A stretch of 64,000 nucleotides of DNA, from contig NZ_JAJSAX010000005.1 in NCBI RefSeq assembly GCF_021261315.1, positions 62,001 to 126,000 of the forward strand, in the 5' to 3' direction. Shown here in pieces: positions 25,942 through 34,134 of the stretch (position 1 is its first letter; each line of letters opens with the position of its first letter). Made by a program: the position numbers and the translations under genes. The notes below the pieces were generated by a model, which did no database searches, was not told the DNA's origin, and worked only from the letters and a program-made list of their open reading frames with translations. The DNA comes from Epilithonimonas sp. JDS (GTDB lineage Bacteria > Bacteroidota > Bacteroidia > Flavobacteriales > Weeksellaceae).

Positions 25942-27924
25942 TTAACTAAATAAATTTATGATTGACGTAAACAGGGGTTTGAAATTTTTAAAATCTTGTG
26001 GTTCCAAATCAAATAAACTTAGCCAAATTTTGTTTTTTTTCTTATCATTAATTTTTAAATACTTTCCACCTGGGTAATCGTTTTCGCTAGCAAAAAGATT
26101 TTCAAGCAAAAAATTTTGTGGTAATAAATTTTCAACTTCAATATAACTAATAAAGTTATCCCACTCTAGACTTGCAAAGTTTTCTAATTCTTCAGGTATC
26201 GGGAGAAGCATTGCAAAAAAACAATTGTGATCGTTTCTTTTACGGTAAAAACCTTCTTTCTTATTACCATAATAATTTTCATCCCAGAAACTTTCTTTTT
26301 TAAGTAAGTGAATCTGCTCCCTACCTTCTCTATCGAAATCATAGAGTCCAATTATTTTTTTATCTTCATAACCATCATTATTTGCCACACGCATCCTCCC
26401 AGTTAATCTGCCAGCTCCTTCACTACGCCTTATTGTAAATGGAGCAGCATTCTTAAAAATTTCCTCAAAATTTGTTTTATCGAAGACAAGACCATTAATT
26501 TTCAAAAAGGCTATTTTGTATATTTGATCATAGGTATCTTCAACATATAAGATTGGTTTTCTAAATTCTTCAATTTCCTTTTCCAATGAGTCCTTACTTA
26601 AAATGGCATCTTGCAATCTCTTGTTTAGATGATTAATAACTTTTATTCTGTCATCAATTTTTAATCCTGACTCTTCAACTATTTTTCGTTGAGTACGTAG
26701 CTGATTTTGTAAGTCTTCAATAAGATATTGATCAGTTTCAAGAAAACCAATGTCTTGAAATATTTTACTTAGTATATCTTTCTGTTCTGCAGTCTTTTCT
26801 TTTTCGTCAAAACCTTCCCAAAATGTTTGTTGTATTGCTTTTTTATCAAAACCTTTATCTTTTTGATAGGTATCAATGAGCGAGCCATTTTCGGCAGTCT
26901 TATATACTCTATGAAGAGATACTCTATCTTCGTTTCCTTTTATCAGAGAAAGGAATTCTTTAGTGTGACTAGTTATAAAAATCTGTTTTTTTAAAGAATA
27001 AATATTTAAAAAGTCTTTTGCTAAACTTTCCGCATTTCGATATTCATAGGAATTTTCAGGTTCTTCAAAACCCCATATAACATTCTTTTTTTCTTTTGAA
27101 ATTTCATTTAAAATTGCTGGTATAAAACGCGCTTGAATACCATCACCGCGTGAGTAAAGTGAGATGCCCTTTTCAGTTGAAACATTTATAGTCGTGAAAA
27201 AGTCAATAAGTGATTCAGGTATTGAAAATTCTGCATCAATACCAGTTTTTTCTCTAAATTCATCAAATAAATCTTTAGTGGTTCCTGTAATCTTAAAATT
27301 AATTTCTTGAGAAGTTTTTTGAAATGTATTATCTCTTTCAAAAAGTGCTGTTTGCAATTTTTTAAATAGATACTGGATAAACTGTCGATCTTTCACAGCT
27401 GGGACATAATCAAAATGTATTGAATTTAAAAATTGAGTAAGTTGACCCTGTAATGCAGCAGCCTGATTTTGTGTTGGCTCTTTTTTGTTTTTCTTAATAT
27501 AAGCAGTTTGAATATTGCTAGACTGTTTGTTAAATCCATTTTTATCCCAAGTTTTTTCTACCCAAAATTTTTCAGGAGTTGTTGACTTCTCAGAAGGTAT
27601 AGCTCGATCAAAATAAATTTTTACTTTGACAAATAAATCTCTTTGGGAGGCATAGGGATCATCCTTAGTTCGAGTTCTCTTTTTGTTCTCTAAATCCCTT
27701 TCACTTCGCTCTCTTTGTAAAAACGATAGGTCTTTGCGTAAATCAAATGGTTCTCCGATATTAATTTCATTATTGAAAAACAGATTTAGTACTTTTAAAA
27801 CATTGGATTTTCCTACATCATTTGAACCAGAAAGTATGTTAAGATCTTTTAAATCTGTTATTTTTACAATTTTCTCGCCAAATGATCTGAAATATCTAAT
27901 TTCAATTCTTTCAATTAGTCTCAT
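25942..27924 (-). CDS. OLD-like ATPase with C-terminal TOPRIM-type domain (candidate phage defence)
   Basis: 660-residue single polypeptide. ABC-type ATPase: Walker A GSNDVGKSN at 33-41, signature-like LYSRGDGIQ at 257-265, Walker B IWGFEEPE at 283-290 and H-loop TSH at 318-320. A coiled-coil stretch spans about 395-455. The C-terminal part carries acidic motifs like a TOPRIM/DUF4435 nuclease: YVED at 460-463, YDFD at 528-531 and IEVE at 595-598. This matches OLD-family nucleases or a fused PARIS (AriA-AriB) layout. It stands alone, AT-rich, beside repeats, which suits a horizontally acquired defence gene; the TOPRIM assignment is from motifs only. Confidence 0.8.
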   Translation of the reverse strand: MRLIERIEIRYFRSFGEKIVKITDLKDLNILSGSNDVGKSNVLKVLNLFFNNEINIGEPFDLRKDLSFLQRERSERDLENKKRTRTKDDPYASQRDLFVKVKIYFDRAIPSEKSTTPEKFWVEKTWDKNGFNKQSSNIQTAYIKKNKKEPTQNQAAALQGQLTQFLNSIHFDYVPAVKDRQFIQYLFKKLQTALFERDNTFQKTSQEINFKITGTTKDLFDEFREKTGIDAEFSIPESLIDFFTTINVSTEKGISLYSRGDGIQARFIPAILNEISKEKKNVIWGFEEPENSYEYRNAESLAKDFLNIYSLKKQIFITSHTKEFLSLIKGNEDRVSLHRVYKTAENGSLIDTYQKDKGFDKKAIQQTFWEGFDEKEKTAEQKDILSKIFQDIGFLETDQYLIEDLQNQLRTQRKIVEESGLKIDDRIKVINHLNKRLQDAILSKDSLEKEIEEFRKPILYVEDTYDQIYKIAFLKINGLVFDKTNFEEIFKNAAPFTIRRSEGAGRLTGRMRVANNDGYEDKKIIGLYDFDREGREQIHLLKKESFWDENYYGNKKEGFYRKRNDHNCFFAMLLPIPEELENFASLEWDNFISYIEVENLLPQNFLLENLFASENDYPGGKYLKINDKKKNKIWLSLFDLEPQDFKNFKPLFTSIINLFS

Positions 27925-28065
27925 GGTAATAGTTTATAATTGAGAATTTTTCTCAATTGTAAATGAATGTTTTTTGTAAGAATACAACAACTTTAAGATA
28001 AATAAAAAGTTAAATTGTTAATATTTTTGATATTTCATCATAAAATTTGTATAATGTTAATAAAT

Positions 28066-28097
28066 AAAATAAAAAACCTTACTTTTCAGCAAGGTTT
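28066..28097 (-). terminator. Intrinsic terminator of the transporter-like gene
   Basis: Minus-strand stem AAACCTT / AAGGTTT with a ten-base loop followed by TTT and an AT-rich tract. Confidence 0.75.
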
Positions 28098-28124
28098 AAT
28101 TTATACTAGAAAATATTAAAACCA

Positions 28125-28967
28125 TCACAGCCTCACAGAAGCTCCCACAAAAAAATGTTTCGCAGCAGTATGTTGGATTCCGAGATTCAGTCCTGCATCC
28201 AGTTTGAAGTCTCTGGCAACATCCATCTGGATGGCGGCGTTGATGTAGTTGGAGAAATGGTGCGCTTTGAAATCGTAGGTGTAATAAGTTTCGGCAATGC
28301 CATCCAGACCTTTGATGATGGAGTGCGTGATGGTAAGGGTCTGTAGAAATTCTGTGTGCATCGCCTGCTCATCCTGATCTTTCAGACGGTCAACCTCTAC
28401 CTGAAATCCGAGATGCCATTCTCCGGGAAGCTGGTACTGCATCGGAACGATCAATCCGCCTTCGAAGCGGCTGTCTTCATATTTGGAAGTCGGAAATTTT
28501 ACGTAAGGCAGCAATGCCAGTGCGAATTTCCCGCCATCGTTGCCAATCAGATTCTGCTTGATTCGGAGTGTGAGATCGCCGTGACCTTCGGTGATTTCTT
28601 TTTCATCAGCGTCAAGCTCCTTTTCGCTCTGTCTGCCGTAAGTCTGGAAACCAATCTGAAGTGCTGTAGATCCCGTGATCCCGATTTTCAGATTCATCTG
28701 GTTGATGAGCAAGGTATTGGTCTTCGTGGTTTCGCTTTTCTCCCTGATGCTTCTTGCGAGGTCAGTTTCAAACTGGAAATGACCAGCATCAACAGTGTAA
28801 GGAGATTCGGTGACATCGGGACGGTCGGTTTCCATTTCCCTCATCTGCTCGCGGGGAACAGGATTAAAAAGGGAGAAATTCTTCAGCTCCTTCTGCTGAC
28901 CCATTCCTTTGAAAGGTATTAGTAATCCACCGAGGACAACTGTATAGACTAAGTAATTTTTATTCAT
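28125..28967 (-). CDS. Outer-membrane transporter-like protein (phenol-degradation MetA type)
   Basis: 280 residues with a signal peptide and a beta-barrel pattern. Just after the leader comes METDRPDVTESPYTVDAGHFQFET, the opening shared by the PF13557 'MetA-pathway of phenol degradation' outer-membrane family. The C-terminus ends with VGASVRL, alternating as a last strand. The name is historical; substrate and pathway are unknown. Read minus, with its own terminator, and 157 bp downstream of the receiver gene. Confidence 0.85.
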   Translation of the reverse strand: MNKNYLVYTVVLGGLLIPFKGMGQQKELKNFSLFNPVPREQMREMETDRPDVTESPYTVDAGHFQFETDLARSIREKSETTKTNTLLINQMNLKIGITGSTALQIGFQTYGRQSEKELDADEKEITEGHGDLTLRIKQNLIGNDGGKFALALLPYVKFPTSKYEDSRFEGGLIVPMQYQLPGEWHLGFQVEVDRLKDQDEQAMHTEFLQTLTITHSIIKGLDGIAETYYTYDFKAHHFSNYINAAIQMDVARDFKLDAGLNLGIQHTAAKHFFVGASVRL

Positions 28968-29073
28968 ACCGATTATTTTAGCAAGTTAGATCTTTGTTAT
29001 GCAATCAGTAGATTAAAAGCTGTGCCGCAAATGGTTCGACAGTAAGAATTGAGAAATATATTCGGAAATATTA

Positions 29074-29454
29074 TCAGGATTGTGTCTGTCTGCCCGAAGT
29101 CAGCTTGGCAACAATCTCTTCCAGTTCATCGATATTAAAGGGTTTGGAGAGATAGCCGTCTGCAGAAGACCGAGAAGAAATCTTTTCAATATCATTCTTA
29201 GCCGTCACAAATATTACGGGAATAGAGTGGTAGGACTCGTGATTTTTGAGGAGTCGGGTAGCTTCTATGCCGCCAATCATTGGGATGTTGATGTCCATCA
29301 GAATCAGATCCGGTAAGAAAATGCTGACCACAGATAGAATATGATCTGCCGTCTCCGCAATCTCCACTTCATATCCAATCTCCTGAAATATGATAGAAAC
29401 GACCTCAAGTGTAGCAGTATCATCATCAAAGATCAAAATTTTCTTTTTATTCAT
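29074..29454 (-). CDS. Single-domain response regulator (receiver)
   Basis: 126-residue CheY-like receiver with no output domain. Acidic pocket D10-D12, phospho-acceptor Asp54 (LILMDINIP), Thr84 (VTAK) and Lys104 (LSKPF) are all present. It would pass phosphate to a partner or act by protein contact; no histidine kinase is in the window. Divergent from the Crp/Fnr gene at 29684, sharing a gap with the palindrome at 29549. Confidence 0.93.
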   Translation of the reverse strand: MNKKKILIFDDDTATLEVVSIIFQEIGYEVEIAETADHILSVVSIFLPDLILMDINIPMIGGIEATRLLKNHESYHSIPVIFVTAKNDIEKISSRSSADGYLSKPFNIDELEEIVAKLTSGRQTQS

Positions 29455-29548
29455 ATACGCTATTTTTGTTTTGTTAATTCCCTTTATTTAAAGATGGTAA
29501 AGCCGTATTTTAACAATATTCAAAATTAAAAATAATGTAGAAGAATGT

Positions 29549-29566
29549 TTATGATTAGGATCATAA
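29549..29566. promoter_or_regulatory. Candidate Crp/Fnr-type operator
   Basis: Perfect dyad TTATGAT-TAGG-ATCATAA, resembling the FNR/CRP-type ATGATnnnnATCAT pattern. It sits in the divergent gap between the receiver gene and the Crp/Fnr gene at 29684. A similar site is at 31035-31050, upstream of the other paralogue. Confidence 0.5.
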
Positions 29567-29683
29567 CGGTTTCACGATGCGAAAATCCTAATCTATATTA
29601 AATGCTGTTGTTATGTCCTATTATATTTTCGATGTACAAATAGTTTGTGTAAATTCGGTGTGTCAAACTATGAATTTCAAATT

Positions 29684-30280
29684 ATGCTGATACCAGAAGC
29701 GCTTCTTGAATCTTACGGCGCAACCACAGAACATTACAAAAAAGGCGATACCATCTTCAGTGAATTCGAGACGCCAAAGAATTATTATCAGATTATTTCC
29801 GGAAGTATCAAGCTAAACCATTACAATGAGCAGGGCAAGGAATTGATCTTTGCTATCCTGAGCGAAGGGCTGAGTGTCTGCGAAATGCTGCTGTTTATAG
29901 ATCATACTTTCCCTGTGAATGCGGTTGTTTTTGAGGATGCAATGGTTTTGAGACTGTCGAAAGAAAAATTCATTCAGATGCTGGACGATCATCCAAAAGT
30001 GGCAAGAGATGTCAATAATTTCCTTGCAGAGAGGCTTTATCAAAAGTACATTATGCTGGAAAACAACTCATCCCTGTATGCAAATGTAAGAATAAAAGGG
30101 GTTTTGGATTATCACAAAAGTTTCAGCCAGGATCAGAAACCATATTCTTATTACACACCTCTCACACGTCAACAGATTGCTGCAATGACCGGCTTGAGAG
30201 TAGAAACTGTGATCAGGAATATCAAAACTTTTGAGAAAGAAGGCATCCTGAAAATTGTAAAGGGAAAGATCTACTATTAA
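29684..30280 (+). CDS. Crp/Fnr family transcriptional regulator
   Basis: 198 residues: N-terminal cyclic-nucleotide-binding-like beta-roll (about 15-125) and a C-terminal winged helix (TRQQIAAMTGLRVETVIRNIKTFEKEG). The ATG at 29684 is chosen over an upstream TTG because it gives the same length as its paralogue. No FNR-type cysteine cluster, so it is not an Fe-S oxygen sensor by sequence. It faces a paralogue of equal length (30286-30882), whose end is five bases away. Confidence 0.92.
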   Translation: MLIPEALLESYGATTEHYKKGDTIFSEFETPKNYYQIISGSIKLNHYNEQGKELIFAILSEGLSVCEMLLFIDHTFPVNAVVFEDAMVLRLSKEKFIQMLDDHPKVARDVNNFLAERLYQKYIMLENNSSLYANVRIKGVLDYHKSFSQDQKPYSYYTPLTRQQIAAMTGLRVETVIRNIKTFEKEGILKIVKGKIYY

Positions 30281-30285
30281 TTTGA

Positions 30286-30882
30286 TCAGTAAAAGATCTT
30301 ACGGTTTTTGATTTTGACAATATTTTCTTTTTCCATAATCTTCAGAGTTCGGATCGTTGTTTCCACACGCAATCCGGTGAGGCTTGCCATCTGCTGTCTG
30401 GTAAGCGGAATCTGAAAGGAAAAAGCGGCAGTTTCGGATTGTGAGCTTTTAAGGTAATCCATTAAGACTTTCAGTTTTGTTGCTGGATTTTTGATGGAAA
30501 TAATCTGGCGCATTACAAATTTTGAAAACAGTGAGTCCGCCAGATTTTTAATCATATTGGCTTTGAGATCTGCATTGTCCTCCAGCATTTTCAGAAATTT
30601 GATTTTCGAAATCCTCAGTATTTTGCATGGCGAAATAGCGACCGCATTGGCCGGATATTTTTTGTTGATAAAAAGCAGGAATTCGCCGATGCTCTGTCCT
30701 TTTGCTGCAATATTCTGGATGGATTCTTTGCCATCTTCTGTCAGGTTATTCAGCTTCACTTCGCCTTCGATGATCTGGTAGTAATAGTTGGGTAAACTTC
30801 CTTCGGTAAAAATAAAATCGCCGGCATTGTAGTCCTTCACTTTTCCGCCCGAAGATTTTAAAATCTGTTCGTCAATATTCAT
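30286..30882 (-). CDS. Crp/Fnr family transcriptional regulator, convergent paralogue
   Basis: 198 residues, clearly homologous to the gene at 29684: shared Y(Y)QII.G..KLN near residue 35, LLFI near 80 and a closely matching helix-turn-helix (TRQQMASLTGLRVETTIRTLKIMEKEN). Both end in KIYY/KIFY. No ligand-binding arginine typical of cAMP receptors is obvious, and there is no cysteine cluster. The effector is unknown. Tail-to-tail placement with five bases between the stops suggests a local inverted duplication. Confidence 0.92.
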   Translation of the reverse strand: MNIDEQILKSSGGKVKDYNAGDFIFTEGSLPNYYYQIIEGEVKLNNLTEDGKESIQNIAAKGQSIGEFLLFINKKYPANAVAISPCKILRISKIKFLKMLEDNADLKANMIKNLADSLFSKFVMRQIISIKNPATKLKVLMDYLKSSQSETAAFSFQIPLTRQQMASLTGLRVETTIRTLKIMEKENIVKIKNRKIFY

Positions 30883-31034
30883 ATTTCTCTCTAAATAATC
30901 TCTTGTTTTTTGTTAAGTTTTACAATAATTCCGCATTAGAAAAAGCGAAATCAAAAACAGAGATTAGAGGGCAGGATAACGTATTCATAGTATAATTTTT
31001 CAGGTCAAAAATAATTAGAACTTACTATTTACAG

Positions 31035-31050
31035 TATGATTTGGGTCATA
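31035..31050. promoter_or_regulatory. Candidate Crp/Fnr-type operator
   Basis: TATGAT-TTGG-GTCATA, dyad with one mismatch, about 150 bp upstream of the start of the Crp/Fnr gene at 30882. It shares TATGATTxGG.TCATA with 29549-29566. Confidence 0.4.
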
Positions 31051-31142
31051 ATGAAGGAAGGAGAATTGTGATACAAGTTGTAATCGGAAAAACCTCACGG
31101 GCAGCGAGTTTTGTGTTTCAGAATGATAAAAAATTGAATATT

Positions 31143-31730
31143 TTAAAATTGCTTTGGTTTCAGCTTTTTCTCTGCAGCTTCTGCGATTTCGATGATTCTT
31201 TTTTGTCTGGTTTCGGGTCTTTTGGCGAGGACAATCCATTGCAGCATCATTTTCTTGACGGACTTGCTCAGGCTTTGGAAAAATTCGGCAGCGTTTTTTC
31301 TATTTGCAAGTTCTAGAGCCAAATCTTCCGGAATATGCAATTCTTCCACACTGTCCAGGATTTCCCAAGATCCATTTTCTTTGGCTAGTTTAATGATGTC
31401 TAAACCAGCCTGTGACATTCGGTTTTCTGAGGTCAGTTTTTCTATTTTCTGCTTGTTGATTTTAGACCAAGTGCTTTTGGGTTTACGTTTCCCAAAATAT
31501 TGAATGGAACTTTCATCATCCAATTTTTTCTTCAGACTGTCTATCCATCCGAAACAAAGCGCTTCATCCACCGCATCGCTCCAGCTGATGGAAGGTTTGC
31601 CGGATTTTTTTTTGTACTGAATGACCCAAATTCCATTATCACGGCTGTGATTTTCTCTGAGCCAGTCGCGCCACTGTTCGGGAGTTTCGGGGTAGAAGGT
31701 TTCTAGAGATTTTGTGGGTTTGGAAGTCAT
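31143..31730 (-). CDS. YdeI/OmpD-associated family protein
   Basis: 195 residues. Opens with ETFYPETPEQWRDWLRENH and has GIWVIQYKKKSGKPSISWSDAVDEALCFGWIDS, the hallmark of the YdeI/OmpD-associated family, followed by KPKSTWSKINKQKIEKL. The C-terminal half is helical and Lys-rich. Cytoplasmic; associated with stress tolerance in some reports but without a defined activity. Alone on its strand between two gene-free gaps. Confidence 0.92.
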   Translation of the reverse strand: MTSKPTKSLETFYPETPEQWRDWLRENHSRDNGIWVIQYKKKSGKPSISWSDAVDEALCFGWIDSLKKKLDDESSIQYFGKRKPKSTWSKINKQKIEKLTSENRMSQAGLDIIKLAKENGSWEILDSVEELHIPEDLALELANRKNAAEFFQSLSKSVKKMMLQWIVLAKRPETRQKRIIEIAEAAEKKLKPKQF

Positions 31731-32071
31731 TGGAAAAAGGTAGTTGTTTTTTGTAAATATAATTAATTATAAAAAACATTTTGTGCACAAAAAAAGAAGA
31801 GAAACAAATTTGAGCTGCTTCTCTTCTTCGGTTAAATATAATTGATGTAGGATTGTCTGGGAAAGAGGACATTACTGCCCTCCTTATCAATAAATCTAAT
31901 AAACTATGAATTAGGTTTATTTGATTTTTTAATATCAAACATTTTGCCAAAACGACAATCCCTAAATTAATTTATTTAGGATTTGAAATCTTTTTGCTAA
32001 TCTAATTCCTGCTGTCGTATTCTAAATTACAAACGATGAACCCAAAAATTATCTTTTGGCTGCTTTTAAAA
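31731..32071. other. Gap with a terminator and an interrupted small reading frame
   Basis: 341 bp. It contains the minus-strand terminator at 31789-31828 and, just upstream of it, an ATG-led minus-strand frame (31942 to 31832, 36 residues) broken by one TAG after 12 codons. The second part reads as a plausible peptide (FIRFIDKEGSNVLFPRQ). Possibly a decayed small gene; see findings. Confidence 0.4.
31789..31828 (-). terminator. Intrinsic terminator on the minus strand
   Basis: Arms AAGAAGAGAA (31794-31803) and TTCTCTTCTT (31819-31828), a perfect ten-base stem followed on the minus strand by seven T. Confidence 0.8.
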
Positions 32072-32326
32072 TTATTCTATTTCTCTGGCCATTATCTCAG
32101 ATTCTACCTTTTTCAGAATAACTGCGCAAAGTAGAAGTGCAAAGGAGGATCCGCCGCAAAGCATCAGAAAAGTGTAGTTGTTGCTTTTGATTGCAAAGTA
32201 GATGAGTAATGCTAAGGTCAGCATTGTAAAGATGCTCAGGATACTGACAACAGTCGTATACTTTTTTTGTCTCATCTTGAGTTCGACAAAAGTCAACTCT
32301 TTCAGTTTTTTATTTTCTTTAATCAT
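32072..32326 (-). CDS. Small two-helix membrane protein, unknown function
   Basis: 84 residues with a Lys-rich N-terminal amphipathic part (MIKENKKLKELTFVELKMRQKK) and two adjacent membrane segments near 27-48 and 52-72, then VESEIMAREIE. No family recognised; similar small proteins with a MKxxxLxELTxxELxxxxKxxK opening occur in Flavobacteriia. The ATG at 32326 is preferred because the frame upstream contains a hairpin-like AGAAACTCTCACAGGTTTCT, typical of a leader. Confidence 0.65.
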   Translation of the reverse strand: MIKENKKLKELTFVELKMRQKKYTTVVSILSIFTMLTLALLIYFAIKSNNYTFLMLCGGSSFALLLCAVILKKVESEIMAREIE

Positions 32327-32392
32327 TTTTGCTGTGTTTAGTTTTAGAAACCTGTGAGAGTTTCTAAGAGATTTATTCATAGCTAATATAAT

Positions 32393-32419
32393 AAAAAAAG
32401 CTGAAGTTTTCACTCCAGC
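32393..32419 (-). terminator. Intrinsic terminator of the amidotransferase/monooxygenase unit
   Basis: Minus-strand stem GCTGGAGT / ACTTCAGC (one G-U pair) with a GAAA tetraloop and seven T. Confidence 0.8.
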
Positions 32420-32445
32420 CTTAGTATAATTGCATTTTTAGTTTA

Positions 32446-32754
32446 TCAAAAACTTAATTCGGAAGCTAAAATTACTTCTCTGTTTTCCAAAAGAGGAATG
32501 ATCTGCGTAGCTGCAATTTCCTGATAATGTGTAGAATTCTTGTGAAATTCCACACTTGCCATATCGCGGTAACTTTCGTGCAGGATTAAGGTATTGGGTT
32601 CAGAATTATCCTGATAAATGTTGTAAAACAGATTGCCATCTTCACTTTTACTCTTCTCAATTAGTGATGGAATAAGTCCCAAAACGGTCTGTAATTCGCC
32701 ATTTTTCACATGCCATTTGGCAAAAATGAAAATAGGTTTTGCTTGATTTTCCAT
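32446..32754 (-). CDS. Antibiotic-biosynthesis-monooxygenase (ABM) domain protein
   Basis: 102-residue dimeric ferredoxin-like fold protein of the quinol monooxygenase (YgiN/ABM) type: IFIFAKWHVKNGELQTVLGL, then ESYRDMASVEFHKNSTHYQEI, and the C-terminal strand. These proteins act on quinones or other aromatic substrates, or as cofactor-free oxygenases. Two bases after the amidotransferase-like gene, on the same strand, so co-transcribed; oxidative or carbonyl stress is a fair inference. Confidence 0.88.
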   Translation of the reverse strand: MENQAKPIFIFAKWHVKNGELQTVLGLIPSLIEKSKSEDGNLFYNIYQDNSEPNTLILHESYRDMASVEFHKNSTHYQEIAATQIIPLLENREVILASELSF

Positions 32755-32756
32755 AA

Positions 32757-33434
32757 TTAATGAGTCTTGTTTAGTAAAGAAACTATTTTGTCGCCAACAC
32801 TTTTCGCAGAAGCTGGATTTTGTCCTGTCACCAGATTTCCGTCTGCAATGCTGTGATCCGTCCAGGGCGTTTCTGCGTGGAAGATTGCACCTTGCTCCGA
32901 CAATGCCGTTTGAAGATCAAAAGGAACATCCGCAATGGCGTAATTTGCTTCTTCTTCCGTAGTAAACGAAGTGATATTCTTTTCTTTAATCAAATACTCA
33001 CCGTTGCTAAGTTTGACATTTAATAATGAAACCGGACCGTGGCAAACCGCGCCTACAACCGCACCGCGCTCGTAAGTTTCTGCAATCACTTTTTTCAGTA
33101 ATTCATCGTCCGGCATATCTACCATTGGTGCCAATCCGCCCGGCGTGAAAATGGCATCGTAAACGCTGGTGTCCACATCGCTTAGTTTTGTTGCTTTCTG
33201 CATTTCTGCCCAGCCGTCGCCCGTCAGGAATTTCAGATTCTCGGGATCGCCTGCAAGATCCAATCCGTCAAGATAAGGCGTGTCACCAGTCAATGATGCA
33301 AAGTCCGTCTGGAATCCTGCGTTCTCAAATTCGGCATAAGGATGCGCGACTTCCGGCAAAAATGTTCCGGTTCTTCTATTGTTTGGACCAATGGAATTGG
33401 CGTTTGAAACGATGATTAAGATTTTCTTTTTCAT
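32757..33434 (-). CDS. DJ-1/PfpI family protein (Hsp31/type 1 glutamine amidotransferase-like)
   Basis: 225 residues with the nucleophile elbow AVCHGP: Cys131 followed by His132, and Glu28 in FLPEVAHPY, giving the catalytic triad of the DJ-1/Hsp31 group. GDGWAEMQ and FTPGG are typical too. Family members act as chaperones, glyoxalase III or deglycase-like enzymes under carbonyl stress. Operon with the ABM protein. A TAnnTTTG element (TACTTTTG) lies about 50 bases upstream. Confidence 0.92.
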   Translation of the reverse strand: MKKKILIIVSNANSIGPNNRRTGTFLPEVAHPYAEFENAGFQTDFASLTGDTPYLDGLDLAGDPENLKFLTGDGWAEMQKATKLSDVDTSVYDAIFTPGGLAPMVDMPDDELLKKVIAETYERGAVVGAVCHGPVSLLNVKLSNGEYLIKEKNITSFTTEEEANYAIADVPFDLQTALSEQGAIFHAETPWTDHSIADGNLVTGQNPASAKSVGDKIVSLLNKTH

Positions 33435-33482
33435 ATCTTATAATTTTAATTTGTTATTGATTATGATTTAAAATTGATAAGA

Positions 33483-33490
33483 CAAAAGTA
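33483..33490 (-). promoter_or_regulatory. -7 promoter element of the DJ-1/ABM unit
   Basis: Minus-strand TACTTTTG matching TAnnTTTG, 48 bases before the ATG at 33434. No -33 element recognised. Confidence 0.4.
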
Positions 33491-33527
33491 GTCTCCACAC
33501 ACCTCCGAAGAGAAGGAACCAAGTCAC

Positions 33528-33555
33528 AAAAAAAGTGTGATCGTAATCACACTTT
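33528..33555 (-). terminator. Intrinsic terminator of the Crp/Fnr gene
   Basis: Perfect ten-base stem AAAGTGTGAT / ATCACACTTT with a CGTA loop (TACG on the minus strand), then seven T on the minus strand, three bases past the stop at 33559. Confidence 0.85.
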
Positions 33556-33558
33556 GGT

Positions 33559-34122
33559 TTATTTTGAATAAAGTCTGCTCAGCGTTTCGCGGCTGACACC
33601 GAGATATTCTGCAATCAGCTTTTTTGGAATCCGCTGCAATAAGTCAGGATAGAGTTTTGAAAATTCCTCATAGCGCTGTTGCGGCGTGCTGGACAGAAGA
33701 AGTTTGACTCTCTGCTGGAGTGCAATGTAGCCGTTGGTGAGTTTCATTCTGTAAAAATGTTCCATCTTATGAAGTTCCGACGCTAGTTTTTCCCTCGATT
33801 CCAATGTCGAAACTAAGACTTCGCCGGCCTCAATACATTCAATGTACATTGTTGCTTTTTTGGATTGGAAAAACGCCTGATAATCCGACATCCACCAGTT
33901 TTCTTTGGCAAATTGCAGGATGAATTCCTTGCCTTGTTCATCCAGATAAAAAACTTTGAAAATACCTGACAAAACCAGAAACTCATACTGAACATCATCG
34001 CCTTCATTAATCAGAAATTGATTTTTCAAAGTTCTTTTAGGTGTGAAAAATGGTTTGATGAATTCAAATTCATCGTCTGTTAATGAGATAATTTCTTCGA
34101 GATGTAGACGCAGTTTTTTCAT
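33559..34122 (-). CDS. Crp/Fnr family transcriptional regulator
   Basis: 187 residues: cyclic-nucleotide-binding-like beta-roll (about 20-115) and a C-terminal winged helix with IPKKLIAEYLGVSRETLSRLYS. Shorter and more divergent than the pair at 29684-30882. Last gene in a closely packed minus-strand run (35900 to 33559, gaps 4-12 bases), so likely co-transcribed with the LOG gene. It may control the divergently placed DJ-1 unit, but no binding site is proven. Confidence 0.9.
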   Translation of the reverse strand: MKKLRLHLEEIISLTDDEFEFIKPFFTPKRTLKNQFLINEGDDVQYEFLVLSGIFKVFYLDEQGKEFILQFAKENWWMSDYQAFFQSKKATMYIECIEAGEVLVSTLESREKLASELHKMEHFYRMKLTNGYIALQQRVKLLLSSTPQQRYEEFSKLYPDLLQRIPKKLIAEYLGVSRETLSRLYSK

Positions 34123-34134
34123 TGGATTTCTTTT

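Noticed and set aside
33532-33555. Perfect GTGTGAT..ATCACAC dyad as a Crp operator
   Set aside because: It lies just after a stop codon and is followed by seven T on the minus strand, so it is better explained as a terminator.
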